Shown: positions 29,102-38,715, counted from the stretch's first letter. The stretch: DNA of 64,000 nucleotides from Azoarcus olearius (GCF_001682385.1 NZ_CP016210.1:2666001-2730000); one strand, 5' to 3'. The notes: generated by a model not told the origin, from the letters alone. Program-made: numbers and translations.

Positions 29102-30093
29102 GCGGCGTGTCCTTGTTGTTGTCGGTCGGGGGCCTGCTCGGGATCGCTGCCCAGCGTCGCCACCCGCAGCTCGCGGGCGGTGAGGCGGGCGGCTTCGGCC
29201 TCGGCGCGACGGCGCGCGAGGTCTTCCGCCGAGAGGCGTTGGGGGTTGGAGTAATCGAGCTTCCAGGCGGGGTCGGCCGCCCAGCGCAGCGGCGACTGCA
29301 GCGTGCTGCGCGGCGCAGCGGCGCTCTCCAGCAGGCCGAGCGCGCGTTCCAGCGTCTCGTCCTGCGAGGCGATGTCGCCCGGCCGGCCGGCGGCATTGCC
29401 GAGCGGGAAATCGGAGAACAGCAGGCGCGGCACGCCGACGTGCTCGACGATGTCTTTCGCCGCGCCCATCACCACCGTAGCGACGCCCGCGGCTTCCAGT
29501 TCGCGCGCCACCAGGCTCACCGTCTGGTGGCAGATCGGGCAATTGGGCACCAGCACCACCGCATCCACGCCGTCTGCCAGGCAGCCGGCGACGATCTCGG
29601 GCGCATCCACTTCCAGCGTGTGGCGCTGGCTGCGGTTGGTGGGCGCGCCGAAGAAGCGTGGCGCGAGTTCGCCCACCCTGCCCGCTGCCACCGCACGGCG
29701 CAGCGCCGGCAGCGGAAACCAGCAGCCGCTGTCGCCGAGGTCGGCATGCTTGCGGTCGATGCCGACATGGGCGATGCGCAGGTCGTGGTCGATGGCGGTG
29801 TCGCCGTCATACACGCGGTAGAACTTGGCACCGGCGTTGTACGGCGCACCCGGCCCCTGCTCGCCCTTGTCCGGCTGGTAAGGCGCGGCAGTGGTGACGA
29901 TGGCGACGCGGCTTCGCGCCAGCGGCTTTTTCAGCGGCGCGAACGGCACCGTGTCGTAGTGCGCCCACACGTAGGGCGTGTCGTAGCCGAGCGCGAGATA
30001 CCAGGCGCGGGTGCGGGCGATGTAAGGCACCGGCGCGTCGTCCGCCAGCGCCTCGCCGAGGCGGGCGAGTTCGTCGGTTTCGAACGCGGACAT
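29098..30093 (-). CDS. GrdB-like reductase-family protein (Cys instead of selenocysteine)
   Basis: A 331-residue protein of the family annotated in proteobacteria as glycine/sarcosine/betaine reductase B-type, known to me by the start VPYIARTRAWYLALGYDTPYVWAHY. The core has LVPNCPICHQTV at about residues 190-201; in selenoprotein relatives the first Cys position is selenocysteine. Here the codon is TGC, so it is a CxxC thiol protein. In clostridia GrdB takes part in reductive cleavage of C-N bonds; in proteobacteria the job is unknown. Its start overlaps the stop of the CoA ligase (ATGA) and its stop overlaps the hydratase gene, so it is a true part of the operon. Confidence 0.82.
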   Translation of the reverse strand: MSAFETDELARLGEALADDAPVPYIARTRAWYLALGYDTPYVWAHYDTVPFAPLKKPLARSRVAIVTTAAPYQPDKGEQGPGAPYNAGAKFYRVYDGDTAIDHDLRIAHVGIDRKHADLGDSGCWFPLPALRRAVAAGRVGELAPRFFGAPTNRSQRHTLEVDAPEIVAGCLADGVDAVVLVPNCPICHQTVSLVARELEAAGVATVVMGAAKDIVEHVGVPRLLFSDFPLGNAAGRPGDIASQDETLERALGLLESAAAPRSTLQSPLRWAADPAWKLDYSNPQRLSAEDLARRRAEAEAARLTARELRVATLGSDPEQAPDRQQQGHAA

Positions 30094-31466
30094 CAGGCGC
30101 CCTTCCCCACGATCTCGATCAGCTTGGTCTTGGCCCCGGTACGCGGCAGGCTGCCGAAGGGCAGCACTTCGACCTGCGGCCGAAAGGTGAGCAGTTCGCG
30201 GATGCGCTGTTCGATGGCGGCGCCGATGGCGGACCATTCGGATTCCGGCGTGCCCTCGCCCGCCTCCACCGCCAGCCGCAGCGGTGGCTCCACGCGCGGC
30301 GGCGGCGCGTCCAGGCGGATGCGCAGCTCGCCCGACACCTTGGGGCGGAACTGAGCGACGACGTTCTGAATGGCCGCCGGATACACCTTCACGCCCTTGA
30401 TCGCCAGCATGTCATCGGCGCGGCCGACGATTTCCATGCGGGTGCCGAAGTGGCCGCAGCCGGGGCATTCGCCGACGTGGATCTTCAGGATGTCGCCGGT
30501 GGCGTTGCGGAAGGACGGCGACGCCTCGTACTCCAGCGCGGTGTGGATGGCCTCGCCCACCGCACCGTCCTTCAGCTCGAGCGGCGCCTTGGTTGCCGGG
30601 TCGATCAGGTCGTAGCGGAAGCAGTAGTCCTCGGCGACGTAGTGCATGCCGTGGGAGTGCTCGCTGTCGCAGGTGATGGTGCCGTTGTGCCAGGCGCCGC
30701 CGGTGGCGTCGAACACCTTGGCGCCATAGTGCTCCCTGACACGCTGGCGGAACAGCGGCTGGCTGGCGCCCGGTTCGCCAGAGCAGTAGATGACCTCGAT
30801 GCCGAGCGCGCCGACCGGCTTGCCGATCTCCTTGGGCGCGCGCTCGATCAGCTGGTTCACCATCGACGGCGTGGCGAAGAGCACGCGCGGCCGGGTCAGC
30901 TCGATGTAGCGCAGGATCTTGGGCACGCCGCCCTCGGCGCCCACCGCCACCGGCCGCGCGCCATAGGCTTCCAGCGCCTGCACATAGGTGATGCCGGCCA
31001 GCCACAGCGACAGGCCAAAGGCGTGGAAGGTGGTGTCGCCCGGGCGGATGCCAGCGACGCGGAACATGCGGCCGAGCACCTCGTAGGTGATGTCCAGGTC
31101 CTTGCGGCTGAACACGTAGAAGGTGGGCGTGCCGGTGGTGCCCGAGGTGGCAGCGAGGTGGATCGCGTTTTCCGGCGCGGTGGTCAGGTGCAGGCCCAGC
31201 GGATGGCCGTAGCGTTCCAGCGAGGCGTCCTGCGACTCGCGGTGGCGGGTCTTGTCCATGAAGGCCGGCAGGCGGCGGAAGTCCTCGAAGCTGCGGATGT
31301 CGTCCGGCGACTGGATGCCGGCTTCGAGGAAGCGCTGGCGGAAATAGTCCTCGTTGCTCCACACGTAGCGGATCTGGCGCTGCAGCTTTTCCCAGCGGCG
31401 GGCGTTGAGGATGGCGAGGTATTCGCCGGGGTCGCGGGTGGGGACGTCGAAACTGTGGATGCTCAT
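30093..31466 (-). CDS. phenylacetate-CoA ligase-family AMP-forming ligase
   Basis: A 457-residue member of the PaaK-like branch of adenylate-forming enzymes. Visible motifs are the P-loop AATSGTTGTPTFYVFS (about residues 104-119), the YCSGEPG motif, and RADDMLAIKGVKVYPAAIQ near residue 350, with a Lys likely to act in adenylation. It converts a carboxylic acid, ATP and CoA to an acyl-CoA. It lies between TctA and the GrdB-like gene, so it should activate the imported acid. It is clearly different from the second family member at 47122-48459. Confidence 0.92.
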   Translation of the reverse strand: MSIHSFDVPTRDPGEYLAILNARRWEKLQRQIRYVWSNEDYFRQRFLEAGIQSPDDIRSFEDFRRLPAFMDKTRHRESQDASLERYGHPLGLHLTTAPENAIHLAATSGTTGTPTFYVFSRKDLDITYEVLGRMFRVAGIRPGDTTFHAFGLSLWLAGITYVQALEAYGARPVAVGAEGGVPKILRYIELTRPRVLFATPSMVNQLIERAPKEIGKPVGALGIEVIYCSGEPGASQPLFRQRVREHYGAKVFDATGGAWHNGTITCDSEHSHGMHYVAEDYCFRYDLIDPATKAPLELKDGAVGEAIHTALEYEASPSFRNATGDILKIHVGECPGCGHFGTRMEIVGRADDMLAIKGVKVYPAAIQNVVAQFRPKVSGELRIRLDAPPPRVEPPLRLAVEAGEGTPESEWSAIGAAIEQRIRELLTFRPQVEVLPFGSLPRTGAKTKLIEIVGKGA

Positions 31467-31543
31467 TGCGCAGTACTCGGATGCGATGGAACGGAGGAGC
31501 GGCGGCGGGCGCCGCTCCGGACGGCTGGGTTGGGGCGCCGGGC

Positions 31544-33046
31544 TCAGTCGCCGGCGAAGGCGACTTCGCGGGTGGACCGGATGCCGGGCAGCGCCATCAC
31601 CAGGATCAGCGCCACTGCCAGCAGCAACAGGGTCAGGCTCAGCGGGCGGGTGACGAACACGCTGGGGTCGCCGCGCGATAGCAGCATGGCGCGGCGCAGG
31701 TTCTCTTCCATCATCGGGCCGAGCACGAAGCCGAGCAGCAGCGGCGCCGGCTCGCAGCGCAGCTTGATGAAGAGGTAGCCGAGCAGGCCGAAGGCCACCG
31801 CCAGCACCACGTCGAAGAGGCTGTTGTTCACGCTGTACACGCCGATGCAGCAGAACAGCAGGATGGCCGGGTACAGCATCCGGTACGGCACCGACAGCAG
31901 CCGCACCCACACGCCGATCAGCGGCAGGTTGAGCAGCAGCAGCATGCCGTTGCCCACCCACATGCTGACGATCACGCCCCAGAACAGCTCCGGGCGCTCG
32001 CCCATCACCTGCGGGCCGGGCACGATGCCGTGGATCATCATCGCGCCTATCATCAGCGCCATCACCGCGTTGGACGGCAGGCCCATCACCAGCAGCGGGA
32101 TGAAGGAGGTTTGCGCGCCGGCGTTGTTGGCGGATTCCGGGCCGGCCACGCCTTCGATGGCGCCCTTGCCGAAGCGCGAGCGGTCCTTCGCCAGGCGCTT
32201 CTCGATCATGTAGGAGGCAAACGAGCTGAGCATCGCACCGCCGCCGGGCAGCACGCCCAGCACCGTGCCGAGCGCGGAACCGCGCAGCACCGGTTTCCAC
32301 GCCGCGCGGTAGTCCTCGCGCGTCGGCAGCACCGAGCCCACCTTCCTGATCGCGACGTCGCGGCCCTGGTCGCGCTCGAGGTTGGCGATGATCTCGCCGA
32401 TGCCGAAGATCCCCATCGAGATGACGACGAAGCTGATGCCGTCGGCGAGTTCGGGCATGTCGAAGGTGAAGCGCTGCTCGCCGGAATTCACATCCACGCC
32501 GATCAGCCCGAGCAGCAGGCCGAGCAGCGTCATCGCCACCGCCTTGAAGATGTCGCCCTGCGCCAGCACCACCGCGGCGATGAGGCCGAGCACCATCAGC
32601 GAGAAATATTCCGCGGGGCCGAACTTGAGCGCGAAGTCGGCCAGCGGCACCGCCGCCGCGGCCACCACCACGGTGGCGACGGTGCCGGCGAAGAAGGACC
32701 CGATGGCGGCAATGCCGAGTGCGGCGCCGGCACGGCCGTTCCTGGCCATCGCGTGGCCGTCGAGGCAAGTCACCAGCGAGGACGATTCGCCCGGCAGGTT
32801 CACCAGTATGGCGGCGGTCGAACCACCGTACTGCGCGCCGTAGTAGATGCCGGACAGCATGATCAGTGCCGACGCCGGCTGCAGCCCGTAGGTGACCGGC
32901 AGCAGCATCGCAATGGTCGCAACCGGACCGATGCCGGGCAGTACGCCGACCAGGGTGCCGAGGGTGACCCCGATGAAGCAATAGAGCAGATTGGACCAGG
33001 TCAGCGCCGCTTCGACGCCGACGGCCAGGTGGGACAGCAATTCCAT
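31544..33046 (-). CDS. tripartite tricarboxylate transporter large permease (TctA-like)
   Basis: A 500-residue polytopic membrane protein of the TctA family, with GTLVGVLPGIGPVATIAMLLP, GIYYGAQYGGSTAAIL and GKGAIEGVAGPESANNAGAQTSFIP. It follows tctB after 13 bases and precedes the CoA-ligase gene. With the two Bug receptors downstream it makes a complete importer in one operon, separate from the tctBA pair at 19970-21908. Substrate is probably a mono- or dicarboxylate, by family. Confidence 0.95.
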   Translation of the reverse strand: MELLSHLAVGVEAALTWSNLLYCFIGVTLGTLVGVLPGIGPVATIAMLLPVTYGLQPASALIMLSGIYYGAQYGGSTAAILVNLPGESSSLVTCLDGHAMARNGRAGAALGIAAIGSFFAGTVATVVVAAAAVPLADFALKFGPAEYFSLMVLGLIAAVVLAQGDIFKAVAMTLLGLLLGLIGVDVNSGEQRFTFDMPELADGISFVVISMGIFGIGEIIANLERDQGRDVAIRKVGSVLPTREDYRAAWKPVLRGSALGTVLGVLPGGGAMLSSFASYMIEKRLAKDRSRFGKGAIEGVAGPESANNAGAQTSFIPLLVMGLPSNAVMALMIGAMMIHGIVPGPQVMGERPELFWGVIVSMWVGNGMLLLLNLPLIGVWVRLLSVPYRMLYPAILLFCCIGVYSVNNSLFDVVLAVAFGLLGYLFIKLRCEPAPLLLGFVLGPMMEENLRRAMLLSRGDPSVFVTRPLSLTLLLLAVALILVMALPGIRSTREVAFAGD

Positions 33047-33059
33047 GTTGGCGACGCGC

Positions 33060-33518
33060 TCAGGCCGGCAGCACCGGCAGGGGCAGGCCCAGGCCGTAGG
33101 AGAACACCGCCACGCCGAACACCGCGAGCACCGCGGACAGCCCGAGCAGTTCGCGCACCCTCACCTCGCGCTGCGCGAGGCCGCTGAGCACGGTGAGTAC
33201 CACGGTGGCGAGCAGCAGCCCCTGGTGCGGCGCCAGCAGCGCGAAGGCGATCACGCCGCCGCCGACGAAGGCCGCCGCGCGCCAGGCGATGCCGCCCCCG
33301 ATCGCCTGCTCCTCGGCATCGAAGGCGAGGCTGCGCAGCAGCACCACGATACCGAGCAGTCCCAGCACGACGCTCAGCAGCAGGGGGAAATAACCCGCCC
33401 CCATGCGCATCGCGCTACCCAGCGGATACGCCGCGGAGAGATAGCCGCCGACGCTGCCGAAAGCAATGAACAACAGACCGGCGAGCGAATCGCGGCGACT
33501 CAGGATTCTTATTTGCAT
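33060..33518 (-). CDS. tripartite tricarboxylate transporter small membrane subunit (TctB-like)
   Basis: A 152-residue membrane protein with the MRMGAGYFPLLLSV stretch of TctB and about four hydrophobic segments. It is the first gene of the long minus-strand operon that runs to 21927. The start ATG at 33518 is preceded by an AT-rich region, the likely promoter and regulatory zone of the whole operon. Confidence 0.9.
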   Translation of the reverse strand: MQIRILSRRDSLAGLLFIAFGSVGGYLSAAYPLGSAMRMGAGYFPLLLSVVLGLLGIVVLLRSLAFDAEEQAIGGGIAWRAAAFVGGGVIAFALLAPHQGLLLATVVLTVLSGLAQREVRVRELLGLSAVLAVFGVAVFSYGLGLPLPVLPA

Positions 33519-33854
33519 TTCACGCCCCGCTCATTACCAAAATTGAGATGGGACGAAAGCTAACACCCCGCAAATCCTTGCCAAATATGGATTTCGTTGA
33601 TGCAATCCAGCTTATTCGAATTCACTTTTGTGAATATCGTTTCAATTTTTTCGCATAGCCCAAATCCCAGAAATCGCGCATTCCGGCCATTGCGGATATC
33701 ACTGAAGCGCTCGATGAAATGTGCATTTGCTTTTCTGAATTGCAGCTAGGGCCGCGCGCCGCAGTCCGGTAGGCTGGCGCAGCAGGCACCAGGGCTGCTG
33801 GTCCCTGCCACGCACGTTCCCGCGGGCAGACAGTCCGCAGACCTGACTCCGCTC
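33519..33854. promoter_or_regulatory. divergent AT-rich regulatory region with an ATTCAC/GTGAAT palindrome
   Basis: About 335 bases with no gene between the long minus-strand operon and the molybdenum enzyme gene. From 33530 to about 33740 it is strikingly AT-rich for this genome. A perfect inverted repeat ATTCAC-TTTT-GTGAAT lies at 33620-33635 and may bind a dimeric regulator. No regulator gene is adjacent. Confidence 0.55.
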
Positions 33855-36245
33855 ATGCCCACCGAAACACCCTCCCTGCTGCCCGCCGCCCCCGCGGCGC
33901 CGCGCCTGACGCTGGCCCATTGGGGCCTCTATCTCGCCCACGGCCAGGGCGAAAATCTCCGGCTCGAGCCGCACCCGCAGGACCCCGACCCTTCGCGCAT
34001 CGGCGAACGCATGCTCGAAGCGAACCGTTCCCCGCTGCGCGTGCTGCGCCCCGCGGCACGCGCAACCTGGCTCGCCCGCATGCGCGGCACGGCGCATGGA
34101 GACGATCGCGCCGCGCGTGGCAAAGACGCCTTCGTGGAACTCCACTGGGACGAAGCGCTCGACCTCGCCGCGCGCGAACTGCGGCGGGTGCGTCGCGACC
34201 ACGGCAACCGCGCCATCTTCGGCGGCTCCTATGGCTGGGCCAGCGCCGGGCGCTTCCACCATGCGCAAAGCCAGGTGCACCGCTTCCTCAACAGCATCGG
34301 CGGCTACGTGCGCCACCAGGACAGCTACAGCCTGGGCGCCGGCCGCACGCTCATGCCGCACATCGTGATGAGCATGGACGCGCTGATGGCGCAGCATCAC
34401 GACTGGTCGGTGCTGACCGCCCACACCCGGCTGTTCGTCGCCTTCGGCGGCGTGCCGGCCAAGAATGCGCAGGTCGCCGCGGGTGGCGCCCAGGCCCACC
34501 GCGTGCGTCCGGGACTGGCGGCGCTTGCCGCTGCGGGCTGCCGCTTCGTCAATTTCAGCCCGGTGGCCCACAACCTGGACGCGCCTGCCGGGGCGGTGGA
34601 GTGGATACCGATCCGCCCCAATACCGACACCGCGGTCATGCTGGCGCTGGCCCATACCCTGATCGCGACAGGCCGCCACGATGCCGCCTTCCTCGCCAGT
34701 CACTGCGTCGGTTTCGAGCGCTGGCGCGACCATCTGCTCGGCAAGGACGACGGGGTGGTCAAGGACGCCGACTGGGCGTCCGCCCTCTCCGGGGTGCCCG
34801 CCGCACGCCTGCGCAGCCTGGCGGCGGAGATGGCGACGACGCGCTGCGTGGTCAACTGCGCGTGGGCACTGCAGCGCGCGGAATCCGGCGAGCAGCCGTT
34901 CTGGGCCACGGTGGCGCTGGCCGCCGTACTCGGCCAGATCGGTCTGCCGGGGGGCGGTTTCGCGCTCGGCTACGGACCGCTCAACCTGATGGGCAGCGCC
35001 CACGCGCGTGTATCGGGCCCCACGCTGCCGCAAGGCCGCAATCCGGTGGCCGACTTCATCCCGGTGGCGCGCATCGCCGACATGCTGGAGCGCCCGGGCG
35101 AGCCCTTCGACTACAACGGCAGGCGCCTCGCCTACCCCGACATCCGGCTGGTGTATTGGGCGGGTGGCAATCCTTTCCACCATCACCAGGACCTGAACCG
35201 CCTCGTGCGGGCGTGGCGGCGTCCGGAGACCATCATCGTTCATGAACAGGTATGGAACGCCACTGCACGCATGGCCGACCTGGTGTTCCCCGCCACCACC
35301 GCGCTGGAGCGCGACGACATCGGCTTCGCCACCCGGGAGCGCTACGTGGTGGCGATGAGCAAGCTGGCAGAGCCGCCCGGCGAGGCGCGCGACGACTACG
35401 CCATTTTCACCGCGCTGGCGCACAGGCTGGGCAGCGAGGCGGTATTCACCGAGGGGCGCGACGCACATCAATGGCAGGTGCATCTCTATGAGGAAGCAGC
35501 CGGCGCCGCCGCGGCGCGGGGCGTGCAGTGGCCGGATTACGCCACCTTCCGCGCTCACGGAACGGTGGATCTCGACGCCCTGGAACCCCAGGCGCCGGTG
35601 GTGATGCTGGCGGACTTCCGCGCCGACCCGGTCGCGCATCCGCTCCCCACGCCCAGCGGCCGCATCGAACTGCATTCGGCCACCATCGCCGCCTTTGGCT
35701 ACGACGACTGCCCCGGCCATCCGGTGTGGCGCGCACCGCAGGAATGGCTGGGAGCGGCGGCCACCGCGCGCTACCCGCTGCACCTGATCTCGGATCAGCC
35801 GGTGACCCGTCTGCACGGCCAGCTGGACGACGGCCCCACGAGTCGCGCCGGGAAGGTCGGCGGCCGCGAACCCGCCCATCTCAACCCGGCGGACGCAGCC
35901 GCGCGCGGCATTGCGGAGGGCGACGTGGTGCGCATCTTCAATGACCGCGGCGCCTGCTTTGCCGCCGCCCGCCTGGACACGGCGGTGATGCCGGGCGTGC
36001 TGCGGCTGCCGACCGGCGCCTGGTACGACCCCCTGCGGCGGGGCGAAGCCGACCCGGCCAATCCCGACAAGCACGGCAATCCGAACGTGCTGACGCGCGA
36101 CATCGGCTCGTCGCGGCTGGGCCAGGGGTGTAGCGCGCATACCTGCCTGGTCGAGGTGGCGCGTTACGATGGCGAGCCGCCGCCGGTCACCGCCTTCGAC
36201 CTGCCGCGCTTCCAGCCCGATCAACCCCCACACCGGTCCGCATGA
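33855..36245 (+). CDS. cytosolic molybdopterin oxidoreductase, biotin/TMAO sulfoxide reductase type
   Basis: A 796-residue molybdopterin enzyme of the DMSO-reductase superfamily, in the BisC/TorZ branch. The segment GGSYGWASAGRFHHAQSQ (about 123-140) carries the Ser that serves as Mo ligand in that branch (tentatively Ser130). The pterin-binding motifs WAGGNPFHHHQDLN and the C-terminal TSRAGKVGGREPAHLNP segments are intact. There is no Tat signal and no N-terminal iron-sulfur motif, so it should be cytosolic and single-subunit like BisC. It may reduce biotin or methionine sulfoxide or another S- or N-oxide. It overlaps the next gene by an ATGA and is divergent from the organic-acid operon. 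Confidence 0.9.
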   Translation: MPTETPSLLPAAPAAPRLTLAHWGLYLAHGQGENLRLEPHPQDPDPSRIGERMLEANRSPLRVLRPAARATWLARMRGTAHGDDRAARGKDAFVELHWDEALDLAARELRRVRRDHGNRAIFGGSYGWASAGRFHHAQSQVHRFLNSIGGYVRHQDSYSLGAGRTLMPHIVMSMDALMAQHHDWSVLTAHTRLFVAFGGVPAKNAQVAAGGAQAHRVRPGLAALAAAGCRFVNFSPVAHNLDAPAGAVEWIPIRPNTDTAVMLALAHTLIATGRHDAAFLASHCVGFERWRDHLLGKDDGVVKDADWASALSGVPAARLRSLAAEMATTRCVVNCAWALQRAESGEQPFWATVALAAVLGQIGLPGGGFALGYGPLNLMGSAHARVSGPTLPQGRNPVADFIPVARIADMLERPGEPFDYNGRRLAYPDIRLVYWAGGNPFHHHQDLNRLVRAWRRPETIIVHEQVWNATARMADLVFPATTALERDDIGFATRERYVVAMSKLAEPPGEARDDYAIFTALAHRLGSEAVFTEGRDAHQWQVHLYEEAAGAAAARGVQWPDYATFRAHGTVDLDALEPQAPVVMLADFRADPVAHPLPTPSGRIELHSATIAAFGYDDCPGHPVWRAPQEWLGAAATARYPLHLISDQPVTRLHGQLDDGPTSRAGKVGGREPAHLNPADAAARGIAEGDVVRIFNDRGACFAAARLDTAVMPGVLRLPTGAWYDPLRRGEADPANPDKHGNPNVLTRDIGSSRLGQGCSAHTCLVEVARYDGEPPPVTAFDLPRFQPDQPPHRSA

Positions 36246-36832
36246 GCATGCCCTCCTCCACGCCCGCCGCCGGCCGCGGCCTCATCGTCGACGCCAACTA
36301 CCGCTTCATCGCCGCCTACCAGGAGGTGAACGCGCGCATCGCGCAGCGCCAGCAGGCGCTCGGCCTCTACGTATCGCTCACGATCGGCCTGCTGGCGGTG
36401 CTGGTGGCACTGCGGCCGGAAGCCGGGCGGCCCTCGCTGCCGGTGGAATGGCTGGCGCTCGGCTTTCCGGTCACGTCCGCGACGCTGGTCTTCCTCAACT
36501 ACAAGGCCGAACGCGCGCTCACCAACCTGCGCCGCTTCCTGTCGCAGCTCGAACGCCTCAATGACGCCCACCTGGCGCTCCCCAGCTACAACACCGACCC
36601 GCGCTGGACGCAGAGCGCGAACCAGGCGCGCCGCTATCACGACTACGCCTCGGCGACCCTGGTGGCGACCGCGAACACGCTGGCGCTGGCCACGGTAGTT
36701 GGCGTGCATCCCGAGCGCGCAGCGGTCAACGGCCCGGTGGTATGGCTGATCGGCGTGGTGGCGGTGGCGGCAACGCTGGCGCTGGCACTGATGCCGCGGC
36801 TGAGCTACCGGCCGGAGCAGGCGGCGGACTGA
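36242..36832 (+). CDS. small membrane protein coupled to the molybdenum enzyme
   Basis: A 196-residue protein with four hydrophobic segments in two pairs (about residues 40-58, 68-86, 138-155 and 164-184) and soluble parts between. The start overlaps the stop of the molybdopterin gene. I do not recognise the family. Coupling suggests it may accompany the enzyme, but a cytosolic single-subunit reductase does not need a membrane anchor, so the role is open. Confidence 0.75.
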   Translation: MSMPSSTPAAGRGLIVDANYRFIAAYQEVNARIAQRQQALGLYVSLTIGLLAVLVALRPEAGRPSLPVEWLALGFPVTSATLVFLNYKAERALTNLRRFLSQLERLNDAHLALPSYNTDPRWTQSANQARRYHDYASATLVATANTLALATVVGVHPERAAVNGPVVWLIGVVAVAATLALALMPRLSYRPEQAAD

Positions 36833-36856
36833 GTCCGGCGCTTCGCCCGCCCCGGC

Positions 36857-37903
36857 TCAGCACGGCAGCATGACGTCGACGTAGTCGAACTTCGGCTTTT
36901 GCGCCGGGGTCGCGATCGCCACTTCGTTGGACTTGAACACCGCAACCACCTCGGCGCCCACCTCCAGCGCGTGTTCGCGCAGATTGCGCACGGTGAGGGT
37001 GGACACCACGGTGTCGGTCCGGCCATCCCGGCCCACGATCTCGACCTCCACCTCGGCCAGCACGCTGTCTACCCGGATCGCGCGCACCTTGCCGCGCACC
37101 TGGTTGCGCGCGTTCAGTGCCTGCACGGTGAGCAGACGATCCAGCACCCTCCCCTCCAGCGCAGCAAATGCGGCATCACCACGCGAACGGGGGCGCGGCA
37201 GATCGACGCGCTGGTCCAGCACCACGCGGCCGTCCTCGATGACCACGATGCGGTCCGCCAGTGCCACCGCCTCGCTCACGTCGTGGGTCACCAGCACGGC
37301 GGTGAAGCCGTGCTCGCGCCACAGCTGCTCGATCAGGCGGTGCATCTCGATCCGGGTCAGCGCGTCGAGCGCGCCCAACGGTTCGTCCAGCAACAGCAAC
37401 CGCGGCCGGTGCACCAGCGCGCGCGCCAGCGCCACGCGCTGGCGCTGCCCCCCGGAGAGCCGCGTCGGCCACTCCTCGGCGCGATCCACGAGGCCCACCT
37501 GGGCAAGCGCCAGGCGCGCCTGTTCCCACACCACCCAGCGCTTGCCGGCGAGGCCGAGGGCAACGTTGTCCAGCACCTTCTTCCACGGCAGCAGCCGGGC
37601 GTCCTGGAACATGATGCGGATGTCGTCGTCCAGGCCCGCCAGCGGCTTGCCATCTACGGTGATGCCGCCGCCGTCGGCCTTGTCCAGCCCGGCGAGCAGG
37701 CGCAGCAGCGTGCTCTTGCCGCAGCCGCTCTTGCCGACGATGGCGACGAACTCGCCCGGCCGGATGTCGAGGTCCAGCTTGTGCAGCACGGTGCGCTGGC
37801 CGAAGCGGCGCTCCACCTGTGCCACCCGCACCGCCACGCCCTGCGCGGCGCGCCGGCCCTGTTCCGCCACGTGGGCGAATTCCCTGCTGTCGTTTGCGCT
37901 CAT
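36857..37903 (-). CDS. ssuB: aliphatic sulfonate ABC transporter ATP-binding protein fused to a Mop/TOBE domain
   Basis: A 348-residue ATPase. The N-terminal part (about residues 1-265) is a SsuB-type ATPase with Walker [10 protein letters not shown], signature LSGGQRQR and Walker B LLLLDEP. The C-terminal 80 residues (from [14 protein letters not shown]) form a Mop/TOBE molbindin domain like the separate 71-residue protein at 42267. The permease gene lies just upstream (16 bases on), so this is the energising subunit. A molbindin domain is common on molybdate importers but unusual on a sulfonate ATPase. Confidence 0.93.
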   Translation of the reverse strand: MSANDSREFAHVAEQGRRAAQGVAVRVAQVERRFGQRTVLHKLDLDIRPGEFVAIVGKSGCGKSTLLRLLAGLDKADGGGITVDGKPLAGLDDDIRIMFQDARLLPWKKVLDNVALGLAGKRWVVWEQARLALAQVGLVDRAEEWPTRLSGGQRQRVALARALVHRPRLLLLDEPLGALDALTRIEMHRLIEQLWREHGFTAVLVTHDVSEAVALADRIVVIEDGRVVLDQRVDLPRPRSRGDAAFAALEGRVLDRLLTVQALNARNQVRGKVRAIRVDSVLAEVEVEIVGRDGRTDTVVSTLTVRNLREHALEVGAEVVAVFKSNEVAIATPAQKPKFDYVDVMLPC

Positions 37904-37920
37904 ATCGAGGGCTTCCTGTC

Positions 37921-38715
37921 TCAAACCGGCTGGTAAGCCGTGCTCCAGCGCAGCCATACGCGCTCCAGCCCGCGGGCAACGAGATCCGCGACCTTGCCGA
38001 GCACGGCGTAGAGCAAGATCGCCAGCACCACCACGTCGGTCTGCAGGAACTCGCGCGCATTCATCGCCATGTAGCCGATGCCCGAGGTCGCGGAGATGGT
38101 TTCGGCGACGATCAGCGTCAGCCACATGAAGCCGAGCGCATAGCGCACGCCGACCAGGATGTTGGGCAGCGCGCCCGGCAGGATCACCTGGCGGAACAGC
38201 GCCCAGCCGGACAGGCCGTAGGAGCGCCCCATCTCCACCAGCGCGGCATCCACCGAGCGGATACCGTGGAAGGTGTTGAGGTAGATCGGGAAGAACACCC
38301 CGAGCGCGACCAGGAAGAGCTTGCCCTCCTCCCCGATGCCGAACCACAGGATGACCAGCGGGATCAGCGCCAGGTGCGGCACGTTGCGCACCATCTGCAG
38401 CGTGGTGTCGAAGAGGTTCTCCGCCAGCCGGTAGCCGCCGTTGATCAGCCCGAAGAAGAAGCCGATGCCGCCGCCGATGGCAAATCCGGTGGCGGCGCGG
38501 GCGAAGCTGGCGCCGAGGTGGGTGAACAGCTCGCCGCTCTCGGCCAGTTCGCGGCCCGCCTTCAGCACCGCCAGCGGCGCCGGCAGGATGCGGGTGGACA
38601 GCCAGCCGCTCTGCGCCACGAGCTGCCACAGCACGACGATGGACACCGGCACCAGCCACGGCAGCACCGCGGCAATCGCGGGCCGGCTGCGCCAGCCGGC
38701 GGTCGGGTTACTCAT
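37921..38715 (-). CDS. ssuC: aliphatic sulfonate ABC transporter permease
   Basis: A 264-residue inner-membrane permease with about six hydrophobic segments. The EAA-like loop [28 protein letters not shown] (about residues 160-190) is the contact site for the ATPase. It lies between the sulfonate-binding protein gene and ssuB on the same strand, with short gaps, so the three form the importer. Confidence 0.93.
   Translation of the reverse strand: MSNPTAGWRSRPAIAAVLPWLVPVSIVVLWQLVAQSGWLSTRILPAPLAVLKAGRELAESGELFTHLGASFARAATGFAIGGGIGFFFGLINGGYRLAENLFDTTLQMVRNVPHLALIPLVILWFGIGEEGKLFLVALGVFFPIYLNTFHGIRSVDAALVEMGRSYGLSGWALFRQVILPGALPNILVGVRYALGFMWLTLIVAETISATSGIGYMAMNAREFLQTDVVVLAILLYAVLGKVADLVARGLERVWLRWSTAYQPV

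Noticed and set aside
29098-30093. Selenocysteine in the GrdB-like protein
   Set aside because: The key codon reads TGC, not TGA, so no recoding is needed.
31544-31778. Possible fused CoA-ligase and TctA reading frame in a different phase
   Set aside because: The long open frame from 30093 to 32981 crosses the TctA gene out of phase; each real gene has its own start and motifs.
33699-36233. 844-codon minus-strand open frame opposite the molybdenum enzyme
   Set aside because: Arg/Gly/His-rich with no domain; the plus frame is a clear molybdopterin oxidoreductase.
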